In this document: in pieces, positions 27,490 to 35,448 of the stretch
How positions within the stretch are numbered: position 1 is the first letter of the stretch
How the letters are laid out: the number at the start of each line of letters is the position of its first letter
From: Jannaschia helgolandensis
GTDB taxonomy: Bacteria > Pseudomonadota > Alphaproteobacteria > Rhodobacterales > Rhodobacteraceae
DNA: 64,000 nucleotides
Reading direction: 5' to 3'
Assembly: GCF_900109285.1 (NCBI RefSeq)
Contig: NZ_FNZQ01000005.1
Coordinates: forward strand, 62,001-126,000
The notes under the pieces: generated by a model
The model's database searches: none
What the model was told of the DNA's origin: nothing
What the model saw: only the letters and a program-made list of their open reading frames with translations
Made by a program: the position numbers and the translations under genes

Positions 27490-28437
27490 ATGAAAACCCT
27501 TTTCGCGTCTACAGCCATTGTAATCGCCATGGCCGCACCCGCATTCGCCGACGCGCACATGGCGTCGGCCTTCGTCCCGTCAATCGACACGGAAGCCCTG
27601 CGTGCATCCGATCTGATGGGTGCCCGTCTGTACGTCACCGAAACTGACGTCGAAATGGATGCCGGCTTGTCCGACGAATGGGACGACGTTGGCGAAATTT
27701 CTGACATCATAATCGGCAACCAAGGCGGTATAGACGCCGTTTTGGCCGATATCGGTGGCTTTCTCGGCATGGGCGAGCGCACCATCGCAGTGAACATGGA
27801 TGATCTCAAATTTGTGTCGGATGGACCTGATGCCGATGACTATTTTGTCGTGCTGATCGGCACGCAAGCTCAGTTGGAAGCGGCGCCCGAATTCGACAAC
27901 GATTTCGTCGAAGGTCGCACACGTGCCGAAGTTAATGCAGAGCGCGATGCCGAACGCACTATGGGAGATGCCGAGCGCACTGAGGAAAATGCCGAGCGCA
28001 CTCTGGAAAACGCCGAAGTCGAAGTAGAAGAAGCAGGCGATGCAGTCGTAACGACGACTGCCCGGACCGTTGAGGAAGCGGAAAACGCCGTGGACAACAT
28101 GGCTGATGGCGCCGCCGGAATGATGTCTGCTCCGATGATGGAGCGTGACGGCTACCAGCTGGTCGACAATTCCGCGCTGACCACCGAAGAGCTGACCGGC
28201 ACCTCGGTCTACGGCACTAACGATGAGCGGATCGGAGAAGTCGGCGAACTTCTGATGACCGACGATGGCAAGCTGGACAAGGCAATCATCGACGTTGGCG
28301 GCTTCCTGGGCCTTGGCGAAAAGCCTGTCGCCGTGTCGATGGACAGCCTGACAATCCTGCGGGCCGATGGTGATACGCGCGTTTATATCGACGCCACCGA
28401 AGAGCAGCTGGAAAGCATGCCGGACTACGAATACTGA
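27490..28437 (+). CDS. Secreted protein with two PRC-barrel domains and a heptad-repeat linker
   Basis: A 315-residue exported protein behind a strong AAGGAGA site. The signal peptide (1-20) ends PAFADA. A first PRC-barrel (about 35-135, GDISDIIIGNQGG-like region and VLADIGGFLGMGE) and a second (about 225-310, IGEVGELLMTDDG and IIDVGGFLGLGEK) flank an acidic linker with near-perfect heptads of the type DAERTMG (residues 153-180), which should form a coiled coil. PRC-barrels bind proteins or metals; periplasmic versions are abundant in Rhizobiales and Rhodobacterales but unexplained. Confidence 0.85.
   Translation: MKTLFASTAIVIAMAAPAFADAHMASAFVPSIDTEALRASDLMGARLYVTETDVEMDAGLSDEWDDVGEISDIIIGNQGGIDAVLADIGGFLGMGERTIAVNMDDLKFVSDGPDADDYFVVLIGTQAQLEAAPEFDNDFVEGRTRAEVNAERDAERTMGDAERTEENAERTLENAEVEVEEAGDAVVTTTARTVEEAENAVDNMADGAAGMMSAPMMERDGYQLVDNSALTTEELTGTSVYGTNDERIGEVGELLMTDDGKLDKAIIDVGGFLGLGEKPVAVSMDSLTILRADGDTRVYIDATEEQLESMPDYEY
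27946..28029 (+). repeat. Four 21-bp repeats encoding heptads in the PRC-barrel protein
   Basis: Four consecutive 21-bp units encode DAERTMG, DAERTEE, NAERTLE and NAEVEVE. The first three units are closely alike at the DNA level, which suggests recent duplication of a heptad. Confidence 0.75.
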
Positions 28438-28466
28438 TCCCGATACATTCCCTCGTATAGATCAGT

Positions 28467-28491
28467 GGCCCGTCGCATATTGCGGCGGGCC
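28467..28491 (+). terminator. 11-bp hairpin after the PRC-barrel gene
   Basis: GGCCCGTCGCA (28467-28477) pairs with TGCGGCGGGCC (28481-28491) with one G-T wobble and a 3-base loop, 30 bases after the stop. It is followed by TATTCCGTT, a weak T-tract. Confidence 0.6.
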
Positions 28492-28516
28492 TATTCCGTT
28501 GTGGTCGAGACAGTCT

Positions 28517-28993
28517 TCACGGAAGGCGCGAACTGACGATTCCTGTGTTGATACCGCCCTGTCGCAACTCACCGAACAGGCGTTGATATTCGATCTTGGG
28601 GCATCGGTCCTGAATGAGCGTGATCCCTGCCCCCCCGCAAATCGTGGCGGCTTCGGGGCTGGTTATGCCCACCTGCAACCACACACAGGACAGGCCCGGC
28701 AATACACGCACACCTTCCTCCACAAGTGCCGGCACGGCCTCGGGTCTGCGGAAGATATCGAGAACATCGACCGGCGCCCCGATGTCGGACAGTCCGGCCA
28801 GAACCGTCTCGCCAAACAGTCTCGTGCCGGCATGGACTGGGTTAACCGGAATCACCCGGAACCCGCGCAGCGATAGATAGCGCGCAACAAAATGGCTGGG
28901 TCGAACAGGATTCGGTGACACGCCAACGCAGGCGAAGGTGCGCGCCGTCGTCAGGACATGCCGCAAGTCTGTATCGGAGGGGTTTGTCAACAT
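28517..28993 (-). CDS. CoA-binding domain protein (YccU-like)
   Basis: Cytoplasmic protein of 158 residues with the single Rossmann CoA-binding domain of the succinyl-CoA ligase alpha-subunit type: FACVGVSPNPVRPSHFVARYL, GFRVIPVNPVHAG and VWLQVGI. The family has no defined reaction. ATG 28993 is used; an upstream TTG near 29011 would fall in the T-tract of a terminator. It converges on the PRC-barrel gene. Confidence 0.87.
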   Translation of the reverse strand: MLTNPSDTDLRHVLTTARTFACVGVSPNPVRPSHFVARYLSLRGFRVIPVNPVHAGTRLFGETVLAGLSDIGAPVDVLDIFRRPEAVPALVEEGVRVLPGLSCVWLQVGITSPEAATICGGAGITLIQDRCPKIEYQRLFGELRQGGINTGIVSSRLP

Positions 28994-29009
28994 GGCTGTA
29001 TGAAACGAC

Positions 29010-29042
29010 AAAAAAAGGCCCGCGACAATGAAGCGCGGGCCT
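29010..29042 (-). terminator. Rho-independent terminator of the rlmB operon
   Basis: AGGCCCGCG (29016-29024) and CGCGGGCCT (29034-29042) form a perfect 9-bp stem with a 9-base loop. On the minus strand it runs directly into seven Ts. It lies 138 bases beyond the zinc-ribbon gene; the gap (29043-29180) holds nothing else I can recognise. Confidence 0.85.
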
Positions 29043-29180
29043 GAAGGTGTGGAACGAGGGACAGTGAATGAAAAACGAGGGTTCCAAACTCGTCTTCCTC
29101 AGACATGTAGGTAACGATTGTGCTCGAAAGAAGTTCCGCTCACGTCAATGTTTTTTTCTGTAACGATGAAGCGATGGCGA

Positions 29181-29441
29181 TCAATCGAAAATATCTTCGA
29201 TCTCGTCGATGATTTCCTCAAGCAATTTCGACATGAAGCTTTTTGGTTTGCGCCGCTTTTTGATGGGTCTGGCAACCTTTGTAGGGGCATGGCGCGCCAC
29301 GGCACCGGCCTGCGCCGGTCGCAGGCGTTTCATCTGCGTCAAGGGCGCTCCGCATGATCCGCAAGCCAATGCGTGATCACGGTGGCGCAACGCCGTGCGA
29401 CGTCCACAATAGCAGCATGTCGCCAGCCGTTCAGGCATCAT
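29181..29441 (-). CDS. Small zinc-ribbon-like protein
   Basis: An 86-residue basic protein. Cys pairs in CCYCGRR and CGSCGAP (residues about 9-30) make a treble-clef or ribbon zinc site. A long Lys/Arg-rich middle (RPIKKRRKPKS) is followed by an acidic helix (EEIIDEIEDIFD). Its start overlaps the rlmB stop by 11 bases, so it is co-transcribed and translationally coupled. The zinc ribbon and basic linker suggest nucleic-acid or ribosome binding; no function is known to me. Confidence 0.75.
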   Translation of the reverse strand: MMPERLATCCYCGRRTALRHRDHALACGSCGAPLTQMKRLRPAQAGAVARHAPTKVARPIKKRRKPKSFMSKLLEEIIDEIEDIFD

Positions 29442-30240
29442 CCCCCCCTGCCCGAATTCGTCCCTGGCTCAACGCGAATAACCCAACGGCAGCAGCGTTC
29501 GAGACATTCAGAGATCCGAAGCCTCCTGCCGGATCGATCCGCACTATCCGGTCGCACAAGGTTCGCGTCCGGTCGCGCAGGCCCGGCCCCTCGGCTCCAA
29601 GAACGATGGCCGTGGGGGTTGTTGTCAGGGCCACTGCGGCTTCGGTCAGGGTTTCCGGCGCTTCGCCATCCAGCCCGACAAGGGTGTAGCCCATGTCTTT
29701 CAACCGTTCCATCGCGTCGCCCAGATTGCCGACGCGTAAATACGGTTGCCGTTCCAACGCGCCCGACGCCGTCTTGGCCAGCGCCCCGGTTTCAGGCGCG
29801 GAATGACGGGACGGCGCGATGACGGCCCGTGCACCAAACACCTCGGCAGACCGCAGGATCGCACCCGCATTGTGCGGATCGGTCACCCGGTCCAGCAGGA
29901 CCAGCAGGGGCGCGTTGCCGCTGCCGGGCCTGGCCAGGTCTTCGAGACGTCCCCAGTCCAGCGCCTTGACCTCCAGCGCGGCCCCCTGATGCACCGATCC
30001 AGGGTCGAGCGGGACAGGAAACTTGCGCGGATCGGCAATTTCGGGCGTCATGCCTGACTGCGGCACAACGTCTTCCAGCCGGTCGGCGGCATTCTTGGTC
30101 AACACCAATCGCAAACGGTCCCGCATCGGGTTCGCCAGCGCATCGCGCACCGCATGCAGCCCGAACAGCCAGACCGTCGACTGGGCGGCGGCACGACGCG
30201 CCTGCTCCTTTTCGACCACCCATTTCGGCTTTTGCACCAT
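29431..30240 (-). CDS. rlmB: 23S rRNA (guanosine-2'-O-)-methyltransferase, TrmH/SpoU family
   Basis: SPOUT-fold methyltransferase of 269 residues; RlmB methylates G2251 of 23S rRNA. The N-terminal substrate-binding domain (LFGLHAVRDALANP) is followed by the knot motifs LLVLLDRVTDPHNAGAILRSAE, IVLGAEGPGLRDR and the closing GSLNVSNAAAVGLFAL. The start at 30240 (MVQKPKW) is the probable one. It diverges from tRNA-Tyr, a conserved arrangement in this order. The paralogue TrmH is the main alternative. Confidence 0.85.
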   Translation of the reverse strand: MVQKPKWVVEKEQARRAAAQSTVWLFGLHAVRDALANPMRDRLRLVLTKNAADRLEDVVPQSGMTPEIADPRKFPVPLDPGSVHQGAALEVKALDWGRLEDLARPGSGNAPLLVLLDRVTDPHNAGAILRSAEVFGARAVIAPSRHSAPETGALAKTASGALERQPYLRVGNLGDAMERLKDMGYTLVGLDGEAPETLTEAAVALTTTPTAIVLGAEGPGLRDRTRTLCDRIVRIDPAGGFGSLNVSNAAAVGLFALSQGRIRAGGDDA

Positions 30241-30317
30241 GATGTTTCCCCGATCCGACCAGTCTTGTGTTGCAGGCCTTATCGCGCGTGTGCCCAAGGG
30301 CCACAACACCGCTTGAC

Positions 30318-30354
30318 CCCACTGGGCGGCCCCGCTATCCCCGCCGCCAGTGGG
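30318..30354 (+). promoter_or_regulatory. Inverted repeat upstream of tRNA-Tyr
   Basis: CCACTGGGCGGC and GCCGCCAGTGG are near-perfect reverse complements (one extra G) on either side of a short GC-rich centre, ending at the first base of the tRNA. It may be a leader structure processed with the tRNA or a cruciform between the two divergent transcripts. Confidence 0.35.
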
Positions 30355-30435
30355 CGACAGGCCGCAAGGTGTGGCAGGGGACTGTAACTCCCTCGAGGCG
30401 ACTCACGCCTGGTTCGATTCCAGGGTCGCCCACCA
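30352..30435 (+). tRNA. tRNA-Tyr (anticodon GTA)
   Basis: Class II tRNA of 84 nt with encoded CCA. The acceptor GGGCGAC pairs with GTCGCCC, discriminator A; the D-arm is GCC/GGC; the anticodon stem GGGGA/TCCCT has loop CTGTAAC with anticodon GTA at 30384-30386; the variable arm has stem GAG/CTC; the T-arm is CCTGG TTCGATT CCAGG. All stems close. Confidence 0.96.
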
Positions 30436-30544
30436 ATTTCAAAACAACGAAAATTCCCGAATCCGCCAAGGCTGCGGTGGGGAAGGGATGCGCAGACTGC
30501 ACTCCTATTTTACCCTATGCCCTTTGAAAAAAGGGAGGGGCCCA

Positions 30545-30733
30545 ATGTTTACGAGTTTTATATCCGCTTGTGCGATGGTCTCAGGGCTTTGCGTAACTGC
30601 CAAAGCCTCACTGCCTATCCCGGAGTTGAAATGCTCTGGGAGCCCTGAGGCTGCCGCTCAGAGAACCGGCATCCCCGTCAGCACATTCGCCAGCGCCGCG
30701 CCGTGCATGTCCCGATCGCGCGCGCTACCCTGA
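30545..30733 (+). CDS. Possible small secreted protein (doubtful)
   Basis: A 62-codon frame behind a strong GGGAGG motif. It starts with a signal-peptide-like stretch (residues 1-21, ending VTAKA). Its codon use is less GC-rich at third positions than that of its neighbours, and the last 25 codons are antisense to the DUF4387 gene. Two mutually exclusive hairpins lie inside it. It could be a genuine small exported protein, a leader peptide, or chance. Confidence 0.25.
   Translation: MFTSFISACAMVSGLCVTAKASLPIPELKCSGSPEAAAQRTGIPVSTFASAAPCMSRSRALP
30580..30649. other. Nested, mutually exclusive inverted repeats after tRNA-Tyr
   Basis: CTCAGGGCT (30580-30588) matches AGCCCTGAG (30641-30649) perfectly. 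GGCTTTG (30585-30591) matches CAAAGCC (30601-30607). The two stems share bases 30585-30588, so only one can form. The region lies between tRNA-Tyr and the convergent DUF4387 gene and could act as a terminator or switch; neither stem is followed by a T-tract. Confidence 0.4.
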
Positions 30734-30948
30734 ATCTGCGGGCGCGGCAGACTGATCTTCACGACGTTCAGTTCAGGTAGATCAAAGCGTTTCAGCCCGC
30801 TAGCGCGCAAACGTTCGGCAAAAACCTCGGTCGGGATGACCACTACACGCTCATAACCATCCGCGTTGCAAAAGATGTCGATCGTGATCCAGAACGGCCC
30901 CGCGTTCTTGGACCGGATGCGCTCAACGATCTGGCCCAGTTCAGACAT
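30658..30948 (-). CDS. DUF4387 family protein
   Basis: A 96-residue protein of the DUF4387 family, recognised by AGPFWITIDIFC, VVVIPTEVFAERL and the C-terminal SARDRDMHGAALANVL. The family is nearly always encoded next to, or fused with, AtuA-like (DUF1446) proteins, as here, and probably forms a subunit of the same enzyme. The start at 30948 overlaps the AtuA-like stop by eight bases. The reaction is unknown. Confidence 0.85.
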   Translation of the reverse strand: MSELGQIVERIRSKNAGPFWITIDIFCNADGYERVVVIPTEVFAERLRASGLKRFDLPELNVVKISLPRPQIQGSARDRDMHGAALANVLTGMPVL

Positions 30949-32287
30949 CCACGACCTCCAGTCGGAAACCATCCATAGGATCGTCCAGCGCCAAAACATG
31001 ATGCAGCACGAATTCGTATTGCGGTCCAAGGTCCATTTCGGGCGGGGAATACGGGAAGGCAAAGGTTGGCATCGGTTCCTCTGGCGTCAGCGGATGGTGC
31101 AGCAGCAGGGGGTTCACCGTCTTGGCCACCTCGCGCGCTGTTGCGGGGTCGGGAGCGATAACCTGCGCCAGAATGCCGATCTCGTTTGGTAAGGCAACTC
31201 CCGGCTCCGACGCACCCAAGGTGGCGTCCTTTCCGATGCGGCGCAGCTCCAGATCATATTCGACGTCACCCATCCGCTCAGAGACCTTGCTGCGGGCACG
31301 GGCCAGGAGTGAAGCGCACCAGTCGTCGATCTCCGCGACATAACGCGGGTCACGGATCAGGACGAGTGACATGACCCCCTGCCCCGCAACACGCGCGCCC
31401 TCCAGCTTCACGGTATAGGGCGCGGCGTGCCATTCGCTGCCCTCGACCCGCACGGACTTGCCCTGCGCTTCGTATGTCGCCGCCGATACGTCCAGATGAC
31501 CACCCGGTTCGTGCAGTACGATCGGGTCAGAATTCTCGTATAACAGATGCGCCGCCACCGTTCGGGGCGTGGCGACAGAGGCTTCGGCCATAGGCGTTAC
31601 TGTGAATCCGTTCGCGTCGAACAACAGCTCGATCACGCCGGTATCAGGGTGCGTGCAGCAGAGCGCGCCACATTCGCCCACCTTGGCCCCGTGCCATGCC
31701 GCGCCCAAATGGCAGCCATTTGAAATCGGCAAGGCCGCAAGGATCGCCGTGTCGGTGGTGCGTCCGCAGATCACGATTTCGGCCCCCGTCTCCAGCGCGG
31801 CCTGAACCTGTTCGACCCCGGCCAGGGCGACGATGTTGCTGCAATCGGCAAGCGTGGCCGGATCGACATCCGGCGCGCCGGACAGCGGCGTTACCTTCGC
31901 CCATTCCCTGGCCAGCATGGCCGGGTCCCGGTCGCAATAGAGCACCGCGATTTTGGCGGAACGCCCTGCCTCGGCCAATACCTCGCGCGTGATATCCAGC
32001 AGCCAGTCGACCGCAGACCCCGCTCCGCAGGTGCCCGCCGTGCCGATCATCAGCGGGCAACCGGCGCGGTATGCCGCATCGATCAGCGCGCCCCATTCGG
32101 CCTTGGTCTGCGCGCGGGAATACTTGCTGACGCCGCGGCCCAGATAGGCGGGACCGCTGTCCGTCGATCCGCCGTCGATGGCGATCAGGTCGGGCTTGCG
32201 CGCCAGTCCCGCTTCCAGCGCTTCCGCATCCCAGCCAAGGCCAAGCGCCCCGGCTGGCACCAGCACTCTAGTCGATGGGTTTGGCAT
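30941..32287 (-). CDS. AtuA-like (DUF1446) acyclic terpene utilisation family protein
   Basis: A 448-residue cytoplasmic protein of the AtuA/DUF1446 family. Signatures are IAIDGGSTDSGPAYLGRG near the N-terminus, MIGTAGTCGAGSAVDW, VICGRTTDTA and LHEPGGHLD. AtuA was named from citronellol/geranyl-CoA catabolism in Pseudomonas, but most homologues, including this one, have no terpene genes nearby. It overlaps the TctA end by 20 bases and the DUF4387 start by eight, so it belongs to the tctCBA operon; it likely acts on the imported acid or a product of it (inference). Confidence 0.87.
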   Translation of the reverse strand: MPNPSTRVLVPAGALGLGWDAEALEAGLARKPDLIAIDGGSTDSGPAYLGRGVSKYSRAQTKAEWGALIDAAYRAGCPLMIGTAGTCGAGSAVDWLLDITREVLAEAGRSAKIAVLYCDRDPAMLAREWAKVTPLSGAPDVDPATLADCSNIVALAGVEQVQAALETGAEIVICGRTTDTAILAALPISNGCHLGAAWHGAKVGECGALCCTHPDTGVIELLFDANGFTVTPMAEASVATPRTVAAHLLYENSDPIVLHEPGGHLDVSAATYEAQGKSVRVEGSEWHAAPYTVKLEGARVAGQGVMSLVLIRDPRYVAEIDDWCASLLARARSKVSERMGDVEYDLELRRIGKDATLGASEPGVALPNEIGILAQVIAPDPATAREVAKTVNPLLLHHPLTPEEPMPTFAFPYSPPEMDLGPQYEFVLHHVLALDDPMDGFRLEVVDV

Positions 32288-33800
32288 GATCCGGCACTTC
32301 CATTTCTGGTAGGGTAGGCTTCTTTATGATGCGACGCAGGAACAGCGGCGCAACAAATCCGGTGACAGCAGCCACCCAAAGCCCGATGGATATGCCCGAG
32401 GAGAAAAGGAACGATGCATCCCCCGCCGACAGGGTCATCGCCTGCCGCAGCGAGTTTTCCATAGCATTTCCCAGCAGAATGCCAAGGATGATCGGCACGG
32501 TCGGAATATCGAGCTTGCGGAATATCCAGCCCATGACCCCGAAGGCGATCATCAGCAGCATGTCGTAATAGCTGCCGGTCAAGGAATAGATGCCGACGAA
32601 GCTGACCATCATCACGCCCGGCAGAAGCAGCGCAGGCGGCACAGTCAGGACCTTCACGAAGATCTTCACCAGCGGTACGTTCATGAACAGCAGTACGAAG
32701 TTCGCGATCAGCAGCGATGCAATCAGACCCCAGACCACTTCGGGCCGGTTGGCGAAAAGCGTTGGCCCTGGCGTGATGTTCAGCGTCATCAGGACGGCCA
32801 GAAGAACGGCAGTCGTCCCGGACCCCGGTACGCCCAGGGTCAGCATGGGGACCAGTGCGCCACCCGCAGCGGCATTGTTTCCGGCCTCGGGCGCGGCGAT
32901 CCCCTTTGCGACCCCGGTGCCGAAACCTGCCTTGGACCCGCCGATGGATTTTTCCATCATGTAGGTCAGGAAACTGCCCAGCGAAGCACCTGCCCCCGGC
33001 AGGACACCGGCGATGAACCCCAGGATCGAGGATCGAAGCATTGTCCAGCGCGTCGACCAGATCTCGCGCCACGGCACGGTCACCTTGTCAAGCTTCACGC
33101 CCAGGGCGGACCCGCGGCCATGGCTTTCGATAAAGACAAACACCTCGGACACCGCGAATAAACCAACGATGGCGACAAGGAAGTCGATACCATCGTTCAG
33201 ATGCAGGTTGCCGCCGGTGAAGCGCGTGACGTTGTTGTTATCGATTCCGATCATCGCGATCCCAAGACCGATGGCCGAGGCCAGGGCCGCCTTGGCCTGG
33301 TTCTTGGAGGCAATGCCGCCCAGCGTCGAAAACGCCAGCAGGTAGAGCGCGAAATACTCCGCCGGACCGAACAGATAGGCTACGCGCGCCAGGATCGGGG
33401 CTACCAGCGCCAGCATGATCGTGGCGAAGAGTGCGCCAACGAAGGACGCCACGCCCGAAATGACCAGTGCATCGCCCGCGCGGCCCTGTTTGGCCATCGG
33501 ATAGCCGTCGAGGGTGGTCATCATCGCAGGCTCGTCACCCGGAATGTTCAGCAGGATCGAACTGATCCGGCCGCCGTACATTGCGCCATAGTAGACAGAG
33601 GTCAGCAGGACCAGCGCGGCCGTCGCATCAAGACCCATGGAGAAAGTGATGGGGATCAGAAGGGCTACGCCGTTCGATGGGCCAAGCCCCGGAAGCGCAC
33701 CGACGATGGTGCCGATGAAACAGCCGATGATGGCAAGCATCAGCGTCCAGGGTGTCAGCGCGATGGAAAAGCCGAGGGCGAGGTTCGACAGGATATCCAT
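32268..33800 (-). CDS. tctA: Tripartite tricarboxylate transporter large permease
   Basis: Large TTT permease, 510 residues with about 12 membrane segments. Conserved loops are GALPGLGPSNGVALLIP, LNIPGDEPAMMTTLDGYP and LGVPGSGTTAVLLAVL. It is one base away from the tctB stop and runs into the AtuA-like gene. With the TctC and TctB proteins of this operon it forms an importer whose binding protein is of the classical tricarboxylate type. Confidence 0.94.
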   Translation of the reverse strand: MDILSNLALGFSIALTPWTLMLAIIGCFIGTIVGALPGLGPSNGVALLIPITFSMGLDATAALVLLTSVYYGAMYGGRISSILLNIPGDEPAMMTTLDGYPMAKQGRAGDALVISGVASFVGALFATIMLALVAPILARVAYLFGPAEYFALYLLAFSTLGGIASKNQAKAALASAIGLGIAMIGIDNNNVTRFTGGNLHLNDGIDFLVAIVGLFAVSEVFVFIESHGRGSALGVKLDKVTVPWREIWSTRWTMLRSSILGFIAGVLPGAGASLGSFLTYMMEKSIGGSKAGFGTGVAKGIAAPEAGNNAAAGGALVPMLTLGVPGSGTTAVLLAVLMTLNITPGPTLFANRPEVVWGLIASLLIANFVLLFMNVPLVKIFVKVLTVPPALLLPGVMMVSFVGIYSLTGSYYDMLLMIAFGVMGWIFRKLDIPTVPIILGILLGNAMENSLRQAMTLSAGDASFLFSSGISIGLWVAAVTGFVAPLFLRRIIKKPTLPEMEVPDHAKPID

Positions 33801-33801
33801 A

Positions 33802-34254
33802 TCAGAACCAGCCTTTCGGGACGCCCAGAAGGCCCAGCCCAAGCACGAACTTGAAAAGAACATAGAGACCGCCGGAAAGGCCGAGACCCGCTGCCACAGC
33901 GAACTTCGCGCGCGGGTCGATCTGATAGCTGAGGATCGCGGCGGCGATGGCGGTCGGGATCAGAAAGCCCAGCGGCTTGATCGCATAGGCATAGGCCACG
34001 AGCGTCAGCATCGCCATAAGCAGCGTTCCGACAGTGCGCAGGGGCGGAAATTCGGGGTCCGGATCGGGTTTCACGATCAACATCAGACCACAGACGACAG
34101 ACACACCCGCCACGATCAGCGGAAACGTCTTGGGGCCAACCGGATCAACGATGAACCCTTGTTTGAATTGCAGGGCGGCGACCCCGTAGGCCACCGCCAC
34201 CAAGACGACGACCACACCGAAAATGCGGTCGCCCTTGCCGTTCGAAAGGTTCAT
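33802..34254 (-). CDS. tctB: Tripartite tricarboxylate transporter small permease
   Basis: Small TTT membrane subunit, 150 residues with four hydrophobic segments. The N-terminal NGKGDRIFGVVVVLVAVAYG and the PVGPKTFPLIVAG motif are standard for TctB. It follows tctC across 100 bases containing a long inverted repeat and precedes tctA by one base. Confidence 0.9.
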   Translation of the reverse strand: MNLSNGKGDRIFGVVVVLVAVAYGVAALQFKQGFIVDPVGPKTFPLIVAGVSVVCGLMLIVKPDPDPEFPPLRTVGTLLMAMLTLVAYAYAIKPLGFLIPTAIAAAILSYQIDPRAKFAVAAGLGLSGGLYVLFKFVLGLGLLGVPKGWF

Positions 34255-34295
34255 GCCGGGACCCCCGAAAAAGTCCCGCCATGATCATTCGCAGT

Positions 34296-34348
34296 GCGAA
34301 GCATTGGCACATTGCACGGTTTCGCGGGCGTGTGACCCGATGCTTCGC
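34296..34348 (-). other. Long stem-loop between tctC and tctB
   Basis: GCGAAGCAT (34296-34304) and ATGCTTCGC (34340-34348) are perfect reverse complements around a 35-base loop. The structure begins six bases after the tctC stop. There is no T-tract. Same position and orientation as the hairpins in the other importer operons of the window. Confidence 0.55.
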
Positions 34349-34354
34349 GGCACA

Positions 34355-35311
34355 TCACTGGATGATGCCGATTTCGCGCGACAGCGCCTGAACGTCCGCG
34401 ATGTTCTTGTCGATGAACGCCTGGAAATCGTCGCCTACGACGGTGAACGGGGCAAGACCGTTGTCGGCCATCGCCTGCTGCCACTCCTCGCTGTCGGCCA
34501 CGGCCTGCAACTTGGCGGCCCAGTCGTTGAACGTCTCGTCCGACACGCCCTTGGGCACATAGAGACCACGCCAGTTCACGGCGACCACATCGACGCCCTG
34601 TTCCTTGGCGGTCGGGATGTCGAAGCCGGGCACACGCTCGTCGGCGAGAACGGCGATGGCACGTACGTCACCGGATTCGAGGAAGCCCACGATTTCCGAC
34701 ATGTCGCCTGTCATGCCCTGGGTGAACCCGCCGATGGTCTGGGTAATCGCATCCGCGCCGCCGTCGACACCTATGTAACGGATCGAACGCACGTCCTCGA
34801 CGCCATAGGCCTTGGCCAGCTGCAGGACTTTCAGGTGGTCGAAGCCCCCTGCTGCGGAGCCACCGGCAAAGGCGACCGAGCCGGGATCGGCTTTCATCGC
34901 ATCCAGTAGATCGGTCAGGTTCTGATAGGGGCTATCGGCAGCCACGACGATCACACCGGGATCGGCCCCGATGGCACCGACGAAGCGGACCTGATCGGCG
35001 GTCGCGCCGCCGTAGGCATCCTGCGCCAGACGGGTGGCGGTTGCCTGCGATGCGGCCACGATCAGATCGGAGTCATCGTTGCGTTCGTTCACCACGGTCG
35101 TGAAGGCCACGCCGCCGCCGCCACCGGCCATGTTGGTGACCTGAATCGGCTGATCGACTTCGCCGATATCATACATGATTTTGCCGATCTGGCGGCAGGT
35201 GAAATCCCAGCCACCGCCAGGGTTGGCAGGCGCGATGCATTCAGCCGCGGATGCGGAACCGCCCACGAAAATGGCTGCACCCGTCAGCAGGGCGCGGAGT
35301 TTGTTGGTCAT
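34355..35311 (-). CDS. tctC: Tripartite tricarboxylate transporter substrate-binding protein, classical TctC type
   Basis: Periplasmic receptor of 318 residues with a signal peptide (1-22, ending GSASA). The mature N-terminus ECIAPANPGGGWDFTCRQ is the pattern I associate with enterobacterial citrate/tricarboxylate TctC rather than the generic Bug opening. Other marks are VTNMAGGGGGVAF and DSPYQNLTDLLDAMK. Two cysteines in the opening may form the conserved disulfide. A tricarboxylate substrate is therefore the first guess. First gene of tctCBA-atuA-DUF4387; no dedicated regulator is adjacent. Confidence 0.9.
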   Translation of the reverse strand: MTNKLRALLTGAAIFVGGSASAAECIAPANPGGGWDFTCRQIGKIMYDIGEVDQPIQVTNMAGGGGGVAFTTVVNERNDDSDLIVAASQATATRLAQDAYGGATADQVRFVGAIGADPGVIVVAADSPYQNLTDLLDAMKADPGSVAFAGGSAAGGFDHLKVLQLAKAYGVEDVRSIRYIGVDGGADAITQTIGGFTQGMTGDMSEIVGFLESGDVRAIAVLADERVPGFDIPTAKEQGVDVVAVNWRGLYVPKGVSDETFNDWAAKLQAVADSEEWQQAMADNGLAPFTVVGDDFQAFIDKNIADVQALSREIGIIQ

Positions 35312-35421
35312 GGTGTCCTCCCAGACATTGGGCCGGTCTGTTCATCCGGCCTTCGGCTGCGAACGGTAACACCTACGCCACGAGGTTCAATCCCTGTTTG
35401 TGGGTGTTTTTGCCAGCCCGC

Positions 35422-35448
35422 GACTGCAAAAACTCCGCGTTTGCAGTC
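35422..35448 (-). terminator. 9-bp inverted repeat at the end of the AI-2E-type gene
   Basis: GACTGCAAA (35422-35430) and TTTGCAGTC (35440-35448), 9-base loop, overlapping the stop codon of the AI-2E-type gene on the minus strand. No T-tract follows. It separates two minus-strand operons and might be a terminator or an operator for the tctC promoter 110-140 bases downstream. Confidence 0.45.

Noticed and set aside
30352-30435. tRNA-Tyr as an attachment site for an integrated element
   Set aside because: I saw no integrase gene and no second copy of the tRNA 3' end within the window.
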